Source: an uncultured Roseobacter sp. (GTDB lineage: Bacteria > Pseudomonadota > Alphaproteobacteria > Rhodobacterales > Rhodobacteraceae). From it: a stretch of 64,000 nt of DNA. The stretch's first letter is position 1. Each line of letters starts with the position of its first letter. This document shows positions 6,348 through 15,408 of the stretch, piece after piece. The translations under genes and the position numbers were made by a program. The stretch is from the NCBI RefSeq assembly GCF_947495275.1, contig NZ_CANLYL010000001.1:248001-312000 (forward strand), given 5' to 3'. The notes under the pieces are model-generated. The model did no database searches and was not told the DNA's origin. It saw only the letters and a program-made list of their open reading frames with translations.

Positions 6348-9300
6348 TCAGGTCACTTCATTCAAAGATCTAAAAACGCCAATAATCTTGGCGACTTTAC
6401 CGGTTCCGTCCGCCCGTGCCAGACCGATGGATTCAACCTCGACGGTCTCGCCATCCCGGGTCACAATACGGTGCCGGAACTTGAAATCCCCTCCCTCTTT
6501 CATGACGCGTTCCACCTGCTCGCGGACGAGATCACGATCATCGGGATGATAATACTCCAATCCACCGTCTAGATCAGGTGGCGGGTTCTTGGGATCCTCG
6601 CCATGTATCCGGCAAACTTCCGAGGACCAGTAGATTTTTTTGGTTTTTGTGTCCAGCGACCAGAAACCGATCTTCGCCAGATCCTGCAACAGGTGCAGTT
6701 GGGAAACAGCCTCTTCGGCTTCGTTCCGGGCTGCAACGACATTGGTGATGTCCGTTCCAACGGAATAGATGGAGGACGAACTCTGTGAGGGGTCCGCGAA
6801 AATGAAGTTTTCCGTGCTCATCCAGGCCGTCGACCCGTCTGTCTGCGAACTGACGGAGTTGACGTAGTGCAGACGCCCGGACTTGCTGTCCATCAACTTA
6901 TTGTCGCGTTCTTTCACGGCCTTGGCGGTCTGCTTGTTCGCCAGTTTGAAGAAGTTCTTTCCCTCTGCTTCCTGGCGCGTAGTTCCCAGAACAGCCGCAG
7001 ATTTCTGACTGATCCGGAGAATGGTCCCATCGGTCGTGCGGTTCAGCATGAATATTTCAGCATGATCCAGGATCAGTTCCAGTTCTTGTGCCAGTCCCGG
7101 GAATTCCGAGACAACCATGGTCGAGCCCTTCATCTGACCACGCATGTCGAAGAACGGCGAGCAGGTCAGCTTGAAACGCGCGCCCCTCGACGTGAATTCA
7201 CGAGAAATCGGCTCGCCCAGTTTCAGCGTCTCGTTGCATATCGGTGCCAGTGAGGGGCAGTTTTCCGGCAGAACACATTGGCTGATATGGGGATTTGAGA
7301 CAGGCCGCGACAGGCCAAACATTTCGGCGGCGGCATTCGTTGCCTGAGAGATTTGCAAAGCGGTGTCGAGCACCATGATCGCCAAAGGTGCGGTCTCAAG
7401 CACCGACATCAGTTCACCCGTCCGTCCGCTGAGCTCAGCCGCCGTGACCTGCAACTCTTCGTTGACGGTGATCAGTTCCTCGTTGGTGGATTGCAATTCC
7501 TCGTTTGAGGTCTCCAGCTCTTCGTTGGTCGCCTGCAACTCTTCGTTGGTGGATTGCAGCTCTTCGTTGAGCGACTGCAACTCCTCGTTCGAGGTTTCCA
7601 GCTCTTCTATGGTTTGCTGGAGCGCTTCGCGGGTGGTTGCAACCTCGTCTTCCAAAAGCCGAATGCGGTCGCTCTCGAAGGCGTCCCCATCCGACTGCTC
7701 CTGACTCTCGAACCCCTTGGCGCGATCAACCTGAACCTCGCTGAACACCACCAAGGCGGCGCGTTCGTTGATGTCACGGGCAATGATCGGATAGACGTCG
7801 AGCCTGATTTCCTCGTCATCATCCTTGGCCAGTAAATGGCGCACACCAGAACGATGTTCACCATTCTTGAGCGCCAGCGTGACAAGACTCCGCGCTTCCT
7901 CTCGGAACGGGCGTCGCAACAGGTCGATATGCATCTTCAGATTGCTGGTCTCGTTCATCTCGATGTAGGAGCTGACGTTGCCGTAGATGCGCACGATTGA
8001 GTATTCATCCGTCACAAGCACGGAGTTTTTTCCCAGCGCCAGCGCCAGCGCTTCGAACATCTGCCGATCCGTGGAATAGCCTGGCGGCGCCTGGACCGCT
8101 GGTTTGACGCTGCGGGATTTGGGCAGATTGCGGGTATTGGAAAAAGGTGTCTGCTCTGACCGGCGAATGGATCGGCGGCGATAGATATGGGCGGACTGGC
8201 TGTCCTGAATGAAAAGCTCATCCGAGCCCGCCACAGATTCCGCCGTGCCGAGGAACATCAGCGAGCTTTCAGTAAGGGCATAGTGAAACCGCGACATAAC
8301 TTTATGCTGCAACGCATTTCCAAAGTAGATCAGCAGGTTACGACAGCAGAGCAAGTCAACTTTCTGGAAAGGCGGGTCCTGACAGACATTGTGATCCGAG
8401 AAGAGTATCGCGGATCGCAGGGAATCGATCACCCGGATGCCGTCATTTTGCTGGATGAAATACCGGTCAGACAGATCCTTGGGGATATCGTTCAGCGCGG
8501 CCATTCCGTACACACCCTTGCGCGCAACCTCCAGGGCGTCCTTGTCGATGTCCGTCGCAAAGATCTGGACGTGATCCTTCAACTGCACCTTGGCGCCGCC
8601 CAGCGCCTCGCAGAGCAAAATCGCGATGGAATATGCCTCCTCGCCCGTCGCACAGCCGGCAATCCAGACCCGAAAGGGTGTGTTGGTTTTGTTCTTCAAG
8701 AGCGCCGGTAGCAGCTCTTTCAGCGCTTCGAATTCGCTCTTGTCGCGGAAAAAGCGCGTGACAGAGATCAGAAGGTCTTTGAAAAGCGCATCCACGGCGT
8801 TGGGGTTGACACGGCAGAACTGGGTATAGTCTTCGTGACTGTCGATCCCCAGTGCGATCATGCGCCGCTCGATACGCCGGTTGATCGTGGTTTGCTTGTA
8901 CTCCCGAAAATCGACACGTGTCCGGGCCAAAAGGATTTGCAGCAGGTCGGACGACGGACTTTTTTCCGACGCTTCCTGCCGAAAAGCGTCGAAATCTCTT
9001 GGTGAGGTCAGTATTTTTTGCAGATGTGTGCCGATCTCGAACGGCCGCAAGACCAGATCGACGCATCCGGTCTGCATGGCGGCCATGGGCATACCATCGT
9101 ATTTGGCGCTTTCGGTATCTTGAGCAATGGTAATACCACCAGCCTCGCGGATGGCCTGCACCCCGTATGCCCCATCAGTACCTGTCCCAGAAAGGATGAT
9201 CGCCATGGATTTCTCGCCATGCTTGTCGGCGAGGCTCAGCAGAAATCGGTCCACCGACGGCTTCGGAGAGGCGACTTCATGGCTTGGGTCCACAAGACAT

Positions 9301-9611
9301 AGTTTGCCTTCGTCATAGACAACGTCGGTCTTGGGCGGCGTGACGTAGATAACATTGGGTTCCGGCACCGCCCCGTCCACAACGTCACGGACGGCGAGAC
9401 TGGTTTGCCGGGCGACAAGTTCGGTCATCAGGCTCTTGTGATGCGGCGACATGTGCTGCACCACCACATAAGCCACCAACAGGTCGGTCGGCAAAGTTGC
9501 AACCAATTCGCGGATAGCCTCTAGACCTCCGGCGGAAGAGCCGATCCCAATGATTGTGAGTTCTTCGTTGTCAGCCCCGTCCACCAGCGCCACTCCCCGC
9601 TCCAGTCGCAA
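6348..9611 (-). CDS. CheB-CheR-PAS hybrid signalling protein
   Basis: Very large (1087-residue) fusion. Residues 18-200 are a CheB methylesterase domain with the Ser25, His53, Asp146 triad (GSSAGG, VQHMS, GTDG). Residues about 220-475 are a CheR methyltransferase with the SAM motif AGCATGEEAYS at 318-328. A PAS-like region follows, then a coiled coil of seven near-identical heptads of the form (S/T)xNEELQ, then two or three PAS/PAC modules to the end. There is no receiver domain and no C-terminal kinase. The listed start is TTG; in-frame GTG codons at 9590 and 9581 are also possible, the latter with GGGGAG upstream. No chemoreceptor gene is nearby, so its target is unknown. Confidence 0.88.
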   Translation of the reverse strand: MRLERGVALVDGADNEELTIIGIGSSAGGLEAIRELVATLPTDLLVAYVVVQHMSPHHKSLMTELVARQTSLAVRDVVDGAVPEPNVIYVTPPKTDVVYDEGKLCLVDPSHEVASPKPSVDRFLLSLADKHGEKSMAIILSGTGTDGAYGVQAIREAGGITIAQDTESAKYDGMPMAAMQTGCVDLVLRPFEIGTHLQKILTSPRDFDAFRQEASEKSPSSDLLQILLARTRVDFREYKQTTINRRIERRMIALGIDSHEDYTQFCRVNPNAVDALFKDLLISVTRFFRDKSEFEALKELLPALLKNKTNTPFRVWIAGCATGEEAYSIAILLCEALGGAKVQLKDHVQIFATDIDKDALEVARKGVYGMAALNDIPKDLSDRYFIQQNDGIRVIDSLRSAILFSDHNVCQDPPFQKVDLLCCRNLLIYFGNALQHKVMSRFHYALTESSLMFLGTAESVAGSDELFIQDSQSAHIYRRRSIRRSEQTPFSNTRNLPKSRSVKPAVQAPPGYSTDRQMFEALALALGKNSVLVTDEYSIVRIYGNVSSYIEMNETSNLKMHIDLLRRPFREEARSLVTLALKNGEHRSGVRHLLAKDDDEEIRLDVYPIIARDINERAALVVFSEVQVDRAKGFESQEQSDGDAFESDRIRLLEDEVATTREALQQTIEELETSNEELQSLNEELQSTNEELQATNEELETSNEELQSTNEELITVNEELQVTAAELSGRTGELMSVLETAPLAIMVLDTALQISQATNAAAEMFGLSRPVSNPHISQCVLPENCPSLAPICNETLKLGEPISREFTSRGARFKLTCSPFFDMRGQMKGSTMVVSEFPGLAQELELILDHAEIFMLNRTTDGTILRISQKSAAVLGTTRQEAEGKNFFKLANKQTAKAVKERDNKLMDSKSGRLHYVNSVSSQTDGSTAWMSTENFIFADPSQSSSSIYSVGTDITNVVAARNEAEEAVSQLHLLQDLAKIGFWSLDTKTKKIYWSSEVCRIHGEDPKNPPPDLDGGLEYYHPDDRDLVREQVERVMKEGGDFKFRHRIVTRDGETVEVESIGLARADGTGKVAKIIGVFRSLNEVT

Positions 9612-9829
9612 TCACAGATTGCACTCTCTCAATGATACCCACCTTTAACCTGCCTTTGGCAACCCCTAGTTGCAAAATATTAATGCGTTTGAGGTAATTT
9701 CAACCACAGGCTACGCAGGCAATAAGTTCTTTCCAAGGGCTGCGCAACGGGTACCGTACGCACCGTTTACGAATGTGTTCATAAATACGTTCATTGTGGG
9801 CGAAACATTTAAACCCACGGGTGGCATTA
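9612..9829. other. Divergent promoter region
   Basis: 218 bp between the CheB-CheR-PAS gene and the unrecognised gene on the other strand. No gene is seen. It contains weak AACGG/CCGTT arms (9746-9750 and 9763-9767) and a repeated GTTCAT. No clear sigma-factor consensus could be assigned by eye. Confidence 0.4.
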
Positions 9830-10507
9830 ATGACCAATCAACATGACGCCATACAACTGGCCTCGGATTTGTCGGACAGAACGCTTTCGATCAATCTGAT
9901 TTTGAAACCTGACAATACGATTTCCGTGAGATCTTGCGAAGTACTTGCGCGCGGCTTGCGCAATCGGGTTTCCTTTCAGGACAAATGTGATCTCAGCCAA
10001 GTCTTGGTCGACAAGCTCGCCCATGCCATACGCAAATGCCTCTCCACCGTTCCAGATGGCGCACATGTCCTGTCGGTGCCCGAGTTTCTGGTCGAGTTGC
10101 CCGGCCTCTCGCTCTACGGTGTCCATGTGCTGATCATGGAAGTGAAGGACGGCATGCGAAATGCCATTTTCCGCTTCAAGGAGTTTCTCGGTGCGTTGAA
10201 TGTCGCGTTTCGCCCGGACGTCGGTTTCGTTGAACCATATGTCAATTATGCTGAGAAGCTGGCGACGAATGTGCTGGCCGATATCTGTCTGCCTCTCCTT
10301 AACATGTGCCGCGAGTTGGAATACGCGCAGGTTGAACCGCAAGATCACCTGCCCGCCGGATTCTCTGACCGCGCCCGCGAGTTTGAATTTCAAACCGAGT
10401 TACTGAAGAGATTTATCTTTAATGCTGGCATCGGCCATGCAGAACCAACACAGGTCTATCTCGAGCAGGAGTACCGACCGCACCCCCTGACGCTGCCAAG
10501 CTCTTAG
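9830..10507 (+). CDS. Unrecognised protein, possibly a degenerate EAL-like domain
   Basis: 225-residue cytoplasmic protein without signal peptide or membrane helix. I do not recognise a family with confidence. The N-terminal part reads like the start of an EAL phosphodiesterase domain: a strand, LKPDNT, then SCEVLARG in place of the EALLRW motif, then a helix. The later catalytic EAL motifs (DDFGTG, E-G-V-E) are absent, so any EAL relationship would be catalytically inactive. The start at 9830 (MTNQHDA) is preferred over an upstream TTG at 9794. It diverges from the CheB-CheR-PAS gene, which suggests a signalling role by context only. Confidence 0.55.
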   Translation: MTNQHDAIQLASDLSDRTLSINLILKPDNTISVRSCEVLARGLRNRVSFQDKCDLSQVLVDKLAHAIRKCLSTVPDGAHVLSVPEFLVELPGLSLYGVHVLIMEVKDGMRNAIFRFKEFLGALNVAFRPDVGFVEPYVNYAEKLATNVLADICLPLLNMCRELEYAQVEPQDHLPAGFSDRAREFEFQTELLKRFIFNAGIGHAEPTQVYLEQEYRPHPLTLPSS

Positions 10508-10583
10508 GTCTTGCGTCGGGGGGTTGGCCTCAGGCTGGTCAACTGGCAAAAGTCTCAGGCAAAGCAACCGGAGCCTGAAGCGC

Positions 10584-11537
10584 ATGATCATTTTGACCTC
10601 CAATACAATGGAGGCACATATCTTGCCACGCGGCGCGACGCTCGCTGGGTTATGGATCAAGGGCGTTACCCACAGTCTGTGTCTGGGATTCGCGGATAGG
10701 GACTCTTTTTCATCTTGCCCGATCTATGCGGGCGCTTTGGTGGGACCGGTTGCCAATCGCATTTCGCGCGGTCGTGTTCGGATTGGATCCAAAGTCTACC
10801 AAATGCCCTCGAACGAGGGCACCACCTGTCTTCACAGTGGAGAAGAGGGCCTGCACGCCAGGGACTGGCAGGTCACGGATCAGACCCCTTCGAGCGTGAC
10901 ATTGGCTCTATCGCTGCCCGACGGTGCTATCGGTTTGCCCGGCCATCGCGAATTTACGGCGCGATATGCCCTGACACTTGATCGCAGCCTGTCATTGGTC
11001 ATCACGGCCGCCACCGACTTGAAAACCGTCGTGAATGTTGCGCATCACCCCTATTGGTCTCTGGATGATCTCCCCGATATCTCCGGGCACAGATTGAAAA
11101 TCCAGGCCGACAGCTACCTTCCCGTTGACGATACCGGCTTGCCAACAGGCGAGATCGCATCTGTGGCGGACACGCGGTATGACTTCCGCCACACACGCAG
11201 CCTTTCGGTTGAACACCCCCTTGATGCCAATCTGTGTTTGTCGCACGACAGGGTTGCAGCGCCGCGTCTTGCCGCCACGCTGGTTGGCGCTACCGGCGTC
11301 CGGATGAACCTTCTGACCACCGAACCCGGATTGCAGATCTACAACGGCAGCGGCCTGCCAAGTTCTGCGCCCAGCGCCTTGCCAGGCCAAACCATTAAGC
11401 CCTACGCAGGCATCGCACTTGAACCCCAAGGCTGGCCAGATGCGCCAAATCGCAGCGCATTTGCACCGGTCATCCTGGCCCAAGGCGCGCAATATCGGCA
11501 GGAAACCATTTACCGATTTGCTTCTAATTCACCTTGA
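10584..11537 (+). CDS. Aldose 1-epimerase family protein
   Basis: 317-residue GalM-like mutarotase that interconverts sugar anomers. Family motifs appear in order: GPVANRISRGRV, CLHSG, NVAHHPYWSL with the catalytic His region, TEPGLQIYNG and GIALEPQGWPDAPN with the catalytic Glu. The ATG at 10584 is chosen because GGAG lies about ten nt upstream and the first strand begins there. It is not clustered with galactose genes, so the actual sugar is unclear. Confidence 0.88.
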   Translation: MIILTSNTMEAHILPRGATLAGLWIKGVTHSLCLGFADRDSFSSCPIYAGALVGPVANRISRGRVRIGSKVYQMPSNEGTTCLHSGEEGLHARDWQVTDQTPSSVTLALSLPDGAIGLPGHREFTARYALTLDRSLSLVITAATDLKTVVNVAHHPYWSLDDLPDISGHRLKIQADSYLPVDDTGLPTGEIASVADTRYDFRHTRSLSVEHPLDANLCLSHDRVAAPRLAATLVGATGVRMNLLTTEPGLQIYNGSGLPSSAPSALPGQTIKPYAGIALEPQGWPDAPNRSAFAPVILAQGAQYRQETIYRFASNSP

Positions 11538-11637
11538 ATGACATTTTCTGGCCACGGGCACGCCCCGTAACCGGCAGAAAACAAGCACATATTTGCATCC
11601 TCAGCGCAGGGTTACCGCGCGCCGCAAGGAAGGTACG

Positions 11638-11736
11638 ATGCAAAAAGAGCCCCAAAAACCGCCCGCCGCCCCCCCGGCGCAGGGCAGCAAACAGACGCCG
11701 CCGCCACCACCCATCACCGATTACGCGAGCCTTTAA
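11638..11736 (+). CDS. Proline-rich 32-residue mini-ORF
   Basis: A short frame with ATG at 11638 and stop at 11734-11736, preceded by AAGGAAGG four nt upstream, an unusually good ribosome site. The product has about one third proline with a PPPPP run and ends ITDYASL. There is no signal peptide. It lies in the otherwise empty 249-bp stretch between the epimerase and the TfoX-C-like gene. Function unknown. It could be a chance frame in C-rich DNA, but the ribosome site argues for translation. Confidence 0.45.
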   Translation: MQKEPQKPPAAPPAQGSKQTPPPPPITDYASL

Positions 11737-11786
11737 CGCAACCTTGGTGGTGACAAATCGACATTGAGGTGCCAATCTCGGCCACT

Positions 11787-12116
11787 ATGAGCACGCCCGT
11801 TTCCTCCATTCGCAATCTTGGTCCAGCCTATGAGACCGCCTGTGCGGAGGCCGGCATAAATTCAGCCGAAGAGTTGCGCGCTCTGGGCGCGGATGAAACC
11901 TACGCCAGACTTCTGCGCGCAGGGTCGAAACCCCATTTCATTGGATATTATGTCCTCGTCATGGCCTTGCAGAACCGACCGTGGAACGACTGCAAGGGTG
12001 AAGAAAAAAAGGCCCTGCGAAAACGCTTCGATGCCATCAAGGCCAAGTCGTTTGACAAGGAACTCAGCGCATTTGAGCAAATGATGGACAGGATCGGCGT
12101 ACGCGCGGCACCTTGA
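11787..12116 (+). CDS. TfoX C-terminal-domain protein
   Basis: 109-residue protein matching the stand-alone C-terminal domain of TfoX/Sxy: it begins with IRNLGP, then the conserved helix-hairpin sequence around INSAEELRALGADETYARLL, then PWNDCKGEEKKALRKRFD. This domain occurs alone in many alphaproteobacteria and its role is unknown; full-length TfoX controls competence in gamma-proteobacteria. The ATG at 11787 is used; a GTG at 11769 would add six residues. It converges on ndk with a shared terminator. Confidence 0.75.
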   Translation: MSTPVSSIRNLGPAYETACAEAGINSAEELRALGADETYARLLRAGSKPHFIGYYVLVMALQNRPWNDCKGEEKKALRKRFDAIKAKSFDKELSAFEQMMDRIGVRAAP

Positions 12117-12118
12117 AC

Positions 12119-12150
12119 GAAAAAAGGGGCCACCCATAAGCTGACCCCTT
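12119..12150 (-). terminator. Terminator of ndk (between convergent genes)
   Basis: AAGGGG (12124-12129) pairs with CCCCTT (12145-12150). Read on the minus strand the stem is followed by six T residues, the usual layout of an intrinsic terminator for ndk. It can also act on the convergent TfoX-C-like gene. Confidence 0.7.
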
Positions 12151-12176
12151 GGCGGTACTATCTGGTGGCCGCTGAA

Positions 12177-12599
12177 TTAGCCGACCAACTCCATACCCGA
12201 GAAGAAATAGGCGATTTCAATGGCCGCTGTTTCCGGTGCATCCGAGCCATGAACGGAGTTTTCGCCAACGCTTTCGGCGAATTCAGCGCGGATGGTTCCT
12301 GGTGCCGCGTCTGCGGGGTTTGTCGCACCCATGACTTCGCGGTTCTTGGTAATGGCGCTTTCGCCTTCCAGAACCTGGACGACAACCGGGGCAGAGGCCA
12401 TGAATTCGCACAATTCATCATAGAATGGGCGCTCGGCGTGCACGGCATAAAAGACACCCGCTTGCGCCTTGGTCATGTGAATGCGCTTTTGCGCCACAAT
12501 CCGCAGGCCCGCGTCTTCGAACTTCGCGTTGATTTTGCCGGTCAGATTGCGGCGGGTTGCATCGGGCTTGATGATCGAAAATGTGCGTTCAAGGGCCAT
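12177..12599 (-). CDS. ndk: Nucleoside diphosphate kinase
   Basis: 140-residue cytosolic enzyme that transfers the gamma-phosphate of ATP to nucleoside diphosphates through a phospho-histidine. The signature NSVHGSD carries the active His117, and the N-terminus [11 protein letters not shown] is typical. The ATG at 12599 has AGGAGA six nt upstream; a longer frame from 12743 is rejected because the family starts at MALERTF. Length equals that of other bacterial Ndk proteins. Monocistronic, with its own terminator. Confidence 0.96.
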   Translation of the reverse strand: MALERTFSIIKPDATRRNLTGKINAKFEDAGLRIVAQKRIHMTKAQAGVFYAVHAERPFYDELCEFMASAPVVVQVLEGESAITKNREVMGATNPADAAPGTIRAEFAESVGENSVHGSDAPETAAIEIAYFFSGMELVG

Positions 12600-12819
12600 G
12601 AGAGGTCTCCTGCAGGGGTTAATTTGCGGCGCATCTATCATGGGATTTTGCAGGGGGAAAGGCCTTTGTTGAGCGCGCTTCGGGGCCTTCCCATGCTGTT
12701 TTTTCGACCGTTTGACACGTGAAGTCGAAAACGCGGCGCGCACCGCCGCCGCTGGTTCTTTGCCACATATCCCATAGCGCTCATTGACATGTCTTCATAC
12801 GTGGTTCAGTGGAGCCGCC

Positions 12820-14682
12820 ATGTTACGCATTTCAGACATCAGCTATTCGGTCGAAGGGCGCCCGCTTTTTGAAGGCGCGAGCGCTGTCATTCCGGACGGG
12901 CACAAAGTGGGCCTCGTCGGGCGCAACGGCGCGGGCAAGACGACTCTGTTCAAGATCATTCGCGGCGAATTGGGTCTCGACGGCGGTGCCATCTCATTGC
13001 CAAGCCGGGCCAAAATCGGCGGCGTGGCACAGGAGGTGCCGTCTTCGTCAACTTCGCTGATCGATACCGTGCTCGAAGCAGACACGGAACGCGCCGCGCT
13101 GATGCGCGAGGCTGAAACCGCAGAAGATCCGGCGCGTATTTCAGACATCCAGACGCGGCTGGCCGATATCGACGCCTGGTCGGCGGAGGCGCGTGCAGCG
13201 ACCATCCTAAAAGGACTGGGCTTTGATGACGCCGAGCAGCAGATGCCCTGTTCGGATTTCTCGGGCGGCTGGCGCATGCGGGTGGCACTGGCTGCCGTGC
13301 TCTTTGCGCAGCCCGATCTGTTGCTGCTTGACGAGCCCACAAACTACCTCGATCTGGAAGGGGCCCTGTGGCTGGAAGCCTATCTCGCACGGTACCCGCA
13401 TACGGTGATCATCATCAGTCACGACCGCGGGTTGCTGAACCGGGCGGTCGGCGCGATCCTGCACCTCGATGAGCGTCGCCTGACCTATTATCAGGGACCT
13501 TATGACCAATTCGCCCGGCAACGGGCCGAACAGCGCGCCGTGCAGGCGGCCATGGCCAAAAAACAGCAGGCGCGCCGCGATCACATGCAGGCCTTTGTGG
13601 ATAGGTTCAAAGCCAAGGCATCGAAAGCCAAACAAGCCCAGTCCCGGCTGAAAATGATCGAAAAAATGGACATGATCGCCAGCCCTGAACAAGTGGCAAA
13701 ACGGGTTTTCACTTTTCCGGAGCCGGAAGAATTGTCGCCGCCTATCATCTCCATCGAAGGTGGCTCCGTGGGGTACACCGACACACCTGTGCTCAGCCGG
13801 TTGAACCTGCGCATTGATCAGGACGACCGCATCGCCCTTCTGGGCAAGAACGGTCAGGGCAAATCAACCCTGTCCAAGCTACTGTCGAACCGGTTGACGC
13901 TGATGGCGGGTAAATCCGTGCGGTCCAACAAACTGCGGATCGGCTTTTTCGCCCAGCATCAGGTCGAAGAACTGCATATCAATGAAACGCCGTTGCAGCA
14001 TATGATTTCGGCGCGCCCGGGCGTGCTGCATTCGAAACTGCGCGCACAACTGGCAGGCTTTGGCCTTGGACCGGATCAGGCGGAGACCGAAGTGGGCCGG
14101 CTGTCCGGCGGGCAGAAGGCGCGGTTGTCGCTTTTGCTGGCCACGCTGGATGCGCCGCATCTGCTGATCCTCGACGAGCCGACAAACCACCTCGATATCG
14201 AAAGCCGCGAAGCTCTGGTCGAGGCGCTCACCGCCTATTCCGGCGCCGTGATCCTGGTCAGCCACGACATGCATCTGCTCTCCATGGTTGCCGACCGCCT
14301 GTGGCTGGTGTCGAACGGCACAGTCAGACCCTATGAGGACGACCTCGAAGCCTACCGCAAAATGCTGCTGACGCCCGAAAAACCAACTGGCAAGTCGAGC
14401 AAGAAACCGGTCGCGGCCCCCAAGCCGCGACGCGCGAGCCGGGAGGATATGCTGGCCCTGAAATCGGAAGCCCGCAAATCCGAAGCGCGTGTTGAGAAAC
14501 TGAACGAGATGCGCGACAAACTGGCCCGGAAACTCGCCGACCCGGTCCTTTACGAAGATGGCAAAGTGGGTGAGCTGGAAGTTTGGAACCGCAAATATGC
14601 TGAAGTCATGGACGCATTGGATCGCGCTGAGACACTTTGGATGAATGCTCTGGAAAAGCTGGAACGCGCCAGCGCGCCCTGA
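12820..14682 (+). CDS. ABC-F family ATPase (YheS-like)
   Basis: 620-residue soluble protein with two ABC ATPase domains and no membrane part. The first Walker A is GRNGAGKTT, the first Walker B LLLLDEPTNYLDLE; the second pair is GKNGQGKST and LILDEPTNHLDIE. The linker between the domains is rich in Arg/Lys, as in ABC-F translation factors that bind the ribosomal E site. A charged C-terminal extension with a coiled coil follows residue 530. The ATG at 12820 has GGAG five nt upstream. A second ABC-F gene lies at 47739-49547, so the cell has at least two. The exact subgroup is inferred. Confidence 0.88.
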   Translation: MLRISDISYSVEGRPLFEGASAVIPDGHKVGLVGRNGAGKTTLFKIIRGELGLDGGAISLPSRAKIGGVAQEVPSSSTSLIDTVLEADTERAALMREAETAEDPARISDIQTRLADIDAWSAEARAATILKGLGFDDAEQQMPCSDFSGGWRMRVALAAVLFAQPDLLLLDEPTNYLDLEGALWLEAYLARYPHTVIIISHDRGLLNRAVGAILHLDERRLTYYQGPYDQFARQRAEQRAVQAAMAKKQQARRDHMQAFVDRFKAKASKAKQAQSRLKMIEKMDMIASPEQVAKRVFTFPEPEELSPPIISIEGGSVGYTDTPVLSRLNLRIDQDDRIALLGKNGQGKSTLSKLLSNRLTLMAGKSVRSNKLRIGFFAQHQVEELHINETPLQHMISARPGVLHSKLRAQLAGFGLGPDQAETEVGRLSGGQKARLSLLLATLDAPHLLILDEPTNHLDIESREALVEALTAYSGAVILVSHDMHLLSMVADRLWLVSNGTVRPYEDDLEAYRKMLLTPEKPTGKSSKKPVAAPKPRRASREDMLALKSEARKSEARVEKLNEMRDKLARKLADPVLYEDGKVGELEVWNRKYAEVMDALDRAETLWMNALEKLERASAP

Positions 14683-14770
14683 CCACTCAATTGATTGCCC
14701 GCCGGGAACCCACCCAGAAAGATTGGACTGAACCATCGATACCGCCTTTTTCATAACAGCCTTCGTAACG

Positions 14771-15358
14771 ATGTTTGTCGTGATTGATCCCATCGGTCTG
14801 GCCCCGCTCTTTGTGGCATTGACCCAAGGCATGACAGATGCGGCGCGCAGGCGCATTGCATGGCGGGCCACGGGTGTGGGCGTCTCCATCCTGCTTGCCT
14901 TTGCCGCATTTGGCGAAGCGATCCTGTCATTCGTCGGCATCTCAATGGCGGCCTTCCGGGTGGCCGGGGGTATTTTGCTTTTTCTGACAGCGCTCGACAT
15001 GCTCTTTGAGCGGCGCACCAAGCGGCGGGAGGATCAGAGCGAGGAGGAGCACAATGACCCTTCCGTTTTCCCGCTTGCCATCCCGCTGATTGCCGGTCCC
15101 GGTGCCATTGCCTCGATCATTCTGCTGATGGGCCAGCGCCCCGGGCTGGAAGGCGCCGCCGTTGTATTGGGGGCCACCGGCATCGTGATGGTGATCGTCG
15201 TTGGGTTTTTCCTCGCCAGCGGTCCTATCGAGCGCGCGCTCGGCAAGACAGGTGTGACGGTTGTGACGCGGCTTCTGGGCATGTTGCTGGCCGCGCTTTC
15301 CGTGCAATTTGTCCTTGATGGGCTGAGCGCTTTCGGATTTGGCCCCGCCTCGGGCTGA
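14771..15358 (+). CDS. MarC family integral membrane protein
   Basis: 195-residue inner-membrane protein of the MarC (UPF0056) family with about six helices; function unknown despite the historic multiple-antibiotic-resistance name. Motifs VVIDPIGLAPLF and PLAIPLIAGPGAIA are typical. The family normally begins about twelve residues earlier. The twelve codons before this ATG (14735-14770) encode exactly that sequence, but the codon in the expected start position is ATC, directly after an in-frame TGA at 14729. Either an ATC start is used or the protein is twelve residues short. Confidence 0.88.
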   Translation: MFVVIDPIGLAPLFVALTQGMTDAARRRIAWRATGVGVSILLAFAAFGEAILSFVGISMAAFRVAGGILLFLTALDMLFERRTKRREDQSEEEHNDPSVFPLAIPLIAGPGAIASIILLMGQRPGLEGAAVVLGATGIVMVIVVGFFLASGPIERALGKTGVTVVTRLLGMLLAALSVQFVLDGLSAFGFGPASG

Positions 15359-15408
15359 AAAACACACCATCGTGCCTATATTCAAAGCGAAGCCCGAAGG
15401 AGTATCGC

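Noticed and set aside
12600-12743. 48-residue N-terminal extension of Ndk
   Set aside because: The family starts at MALERTF, with a good ribosome site directly before the ATG at 12599.
13879-15021. 380-codon minus-strand frame across the ABC-F and MarC genes
   Set aside because: Spans two well-supported plus-strand genes and their gap; an antisense shadow.
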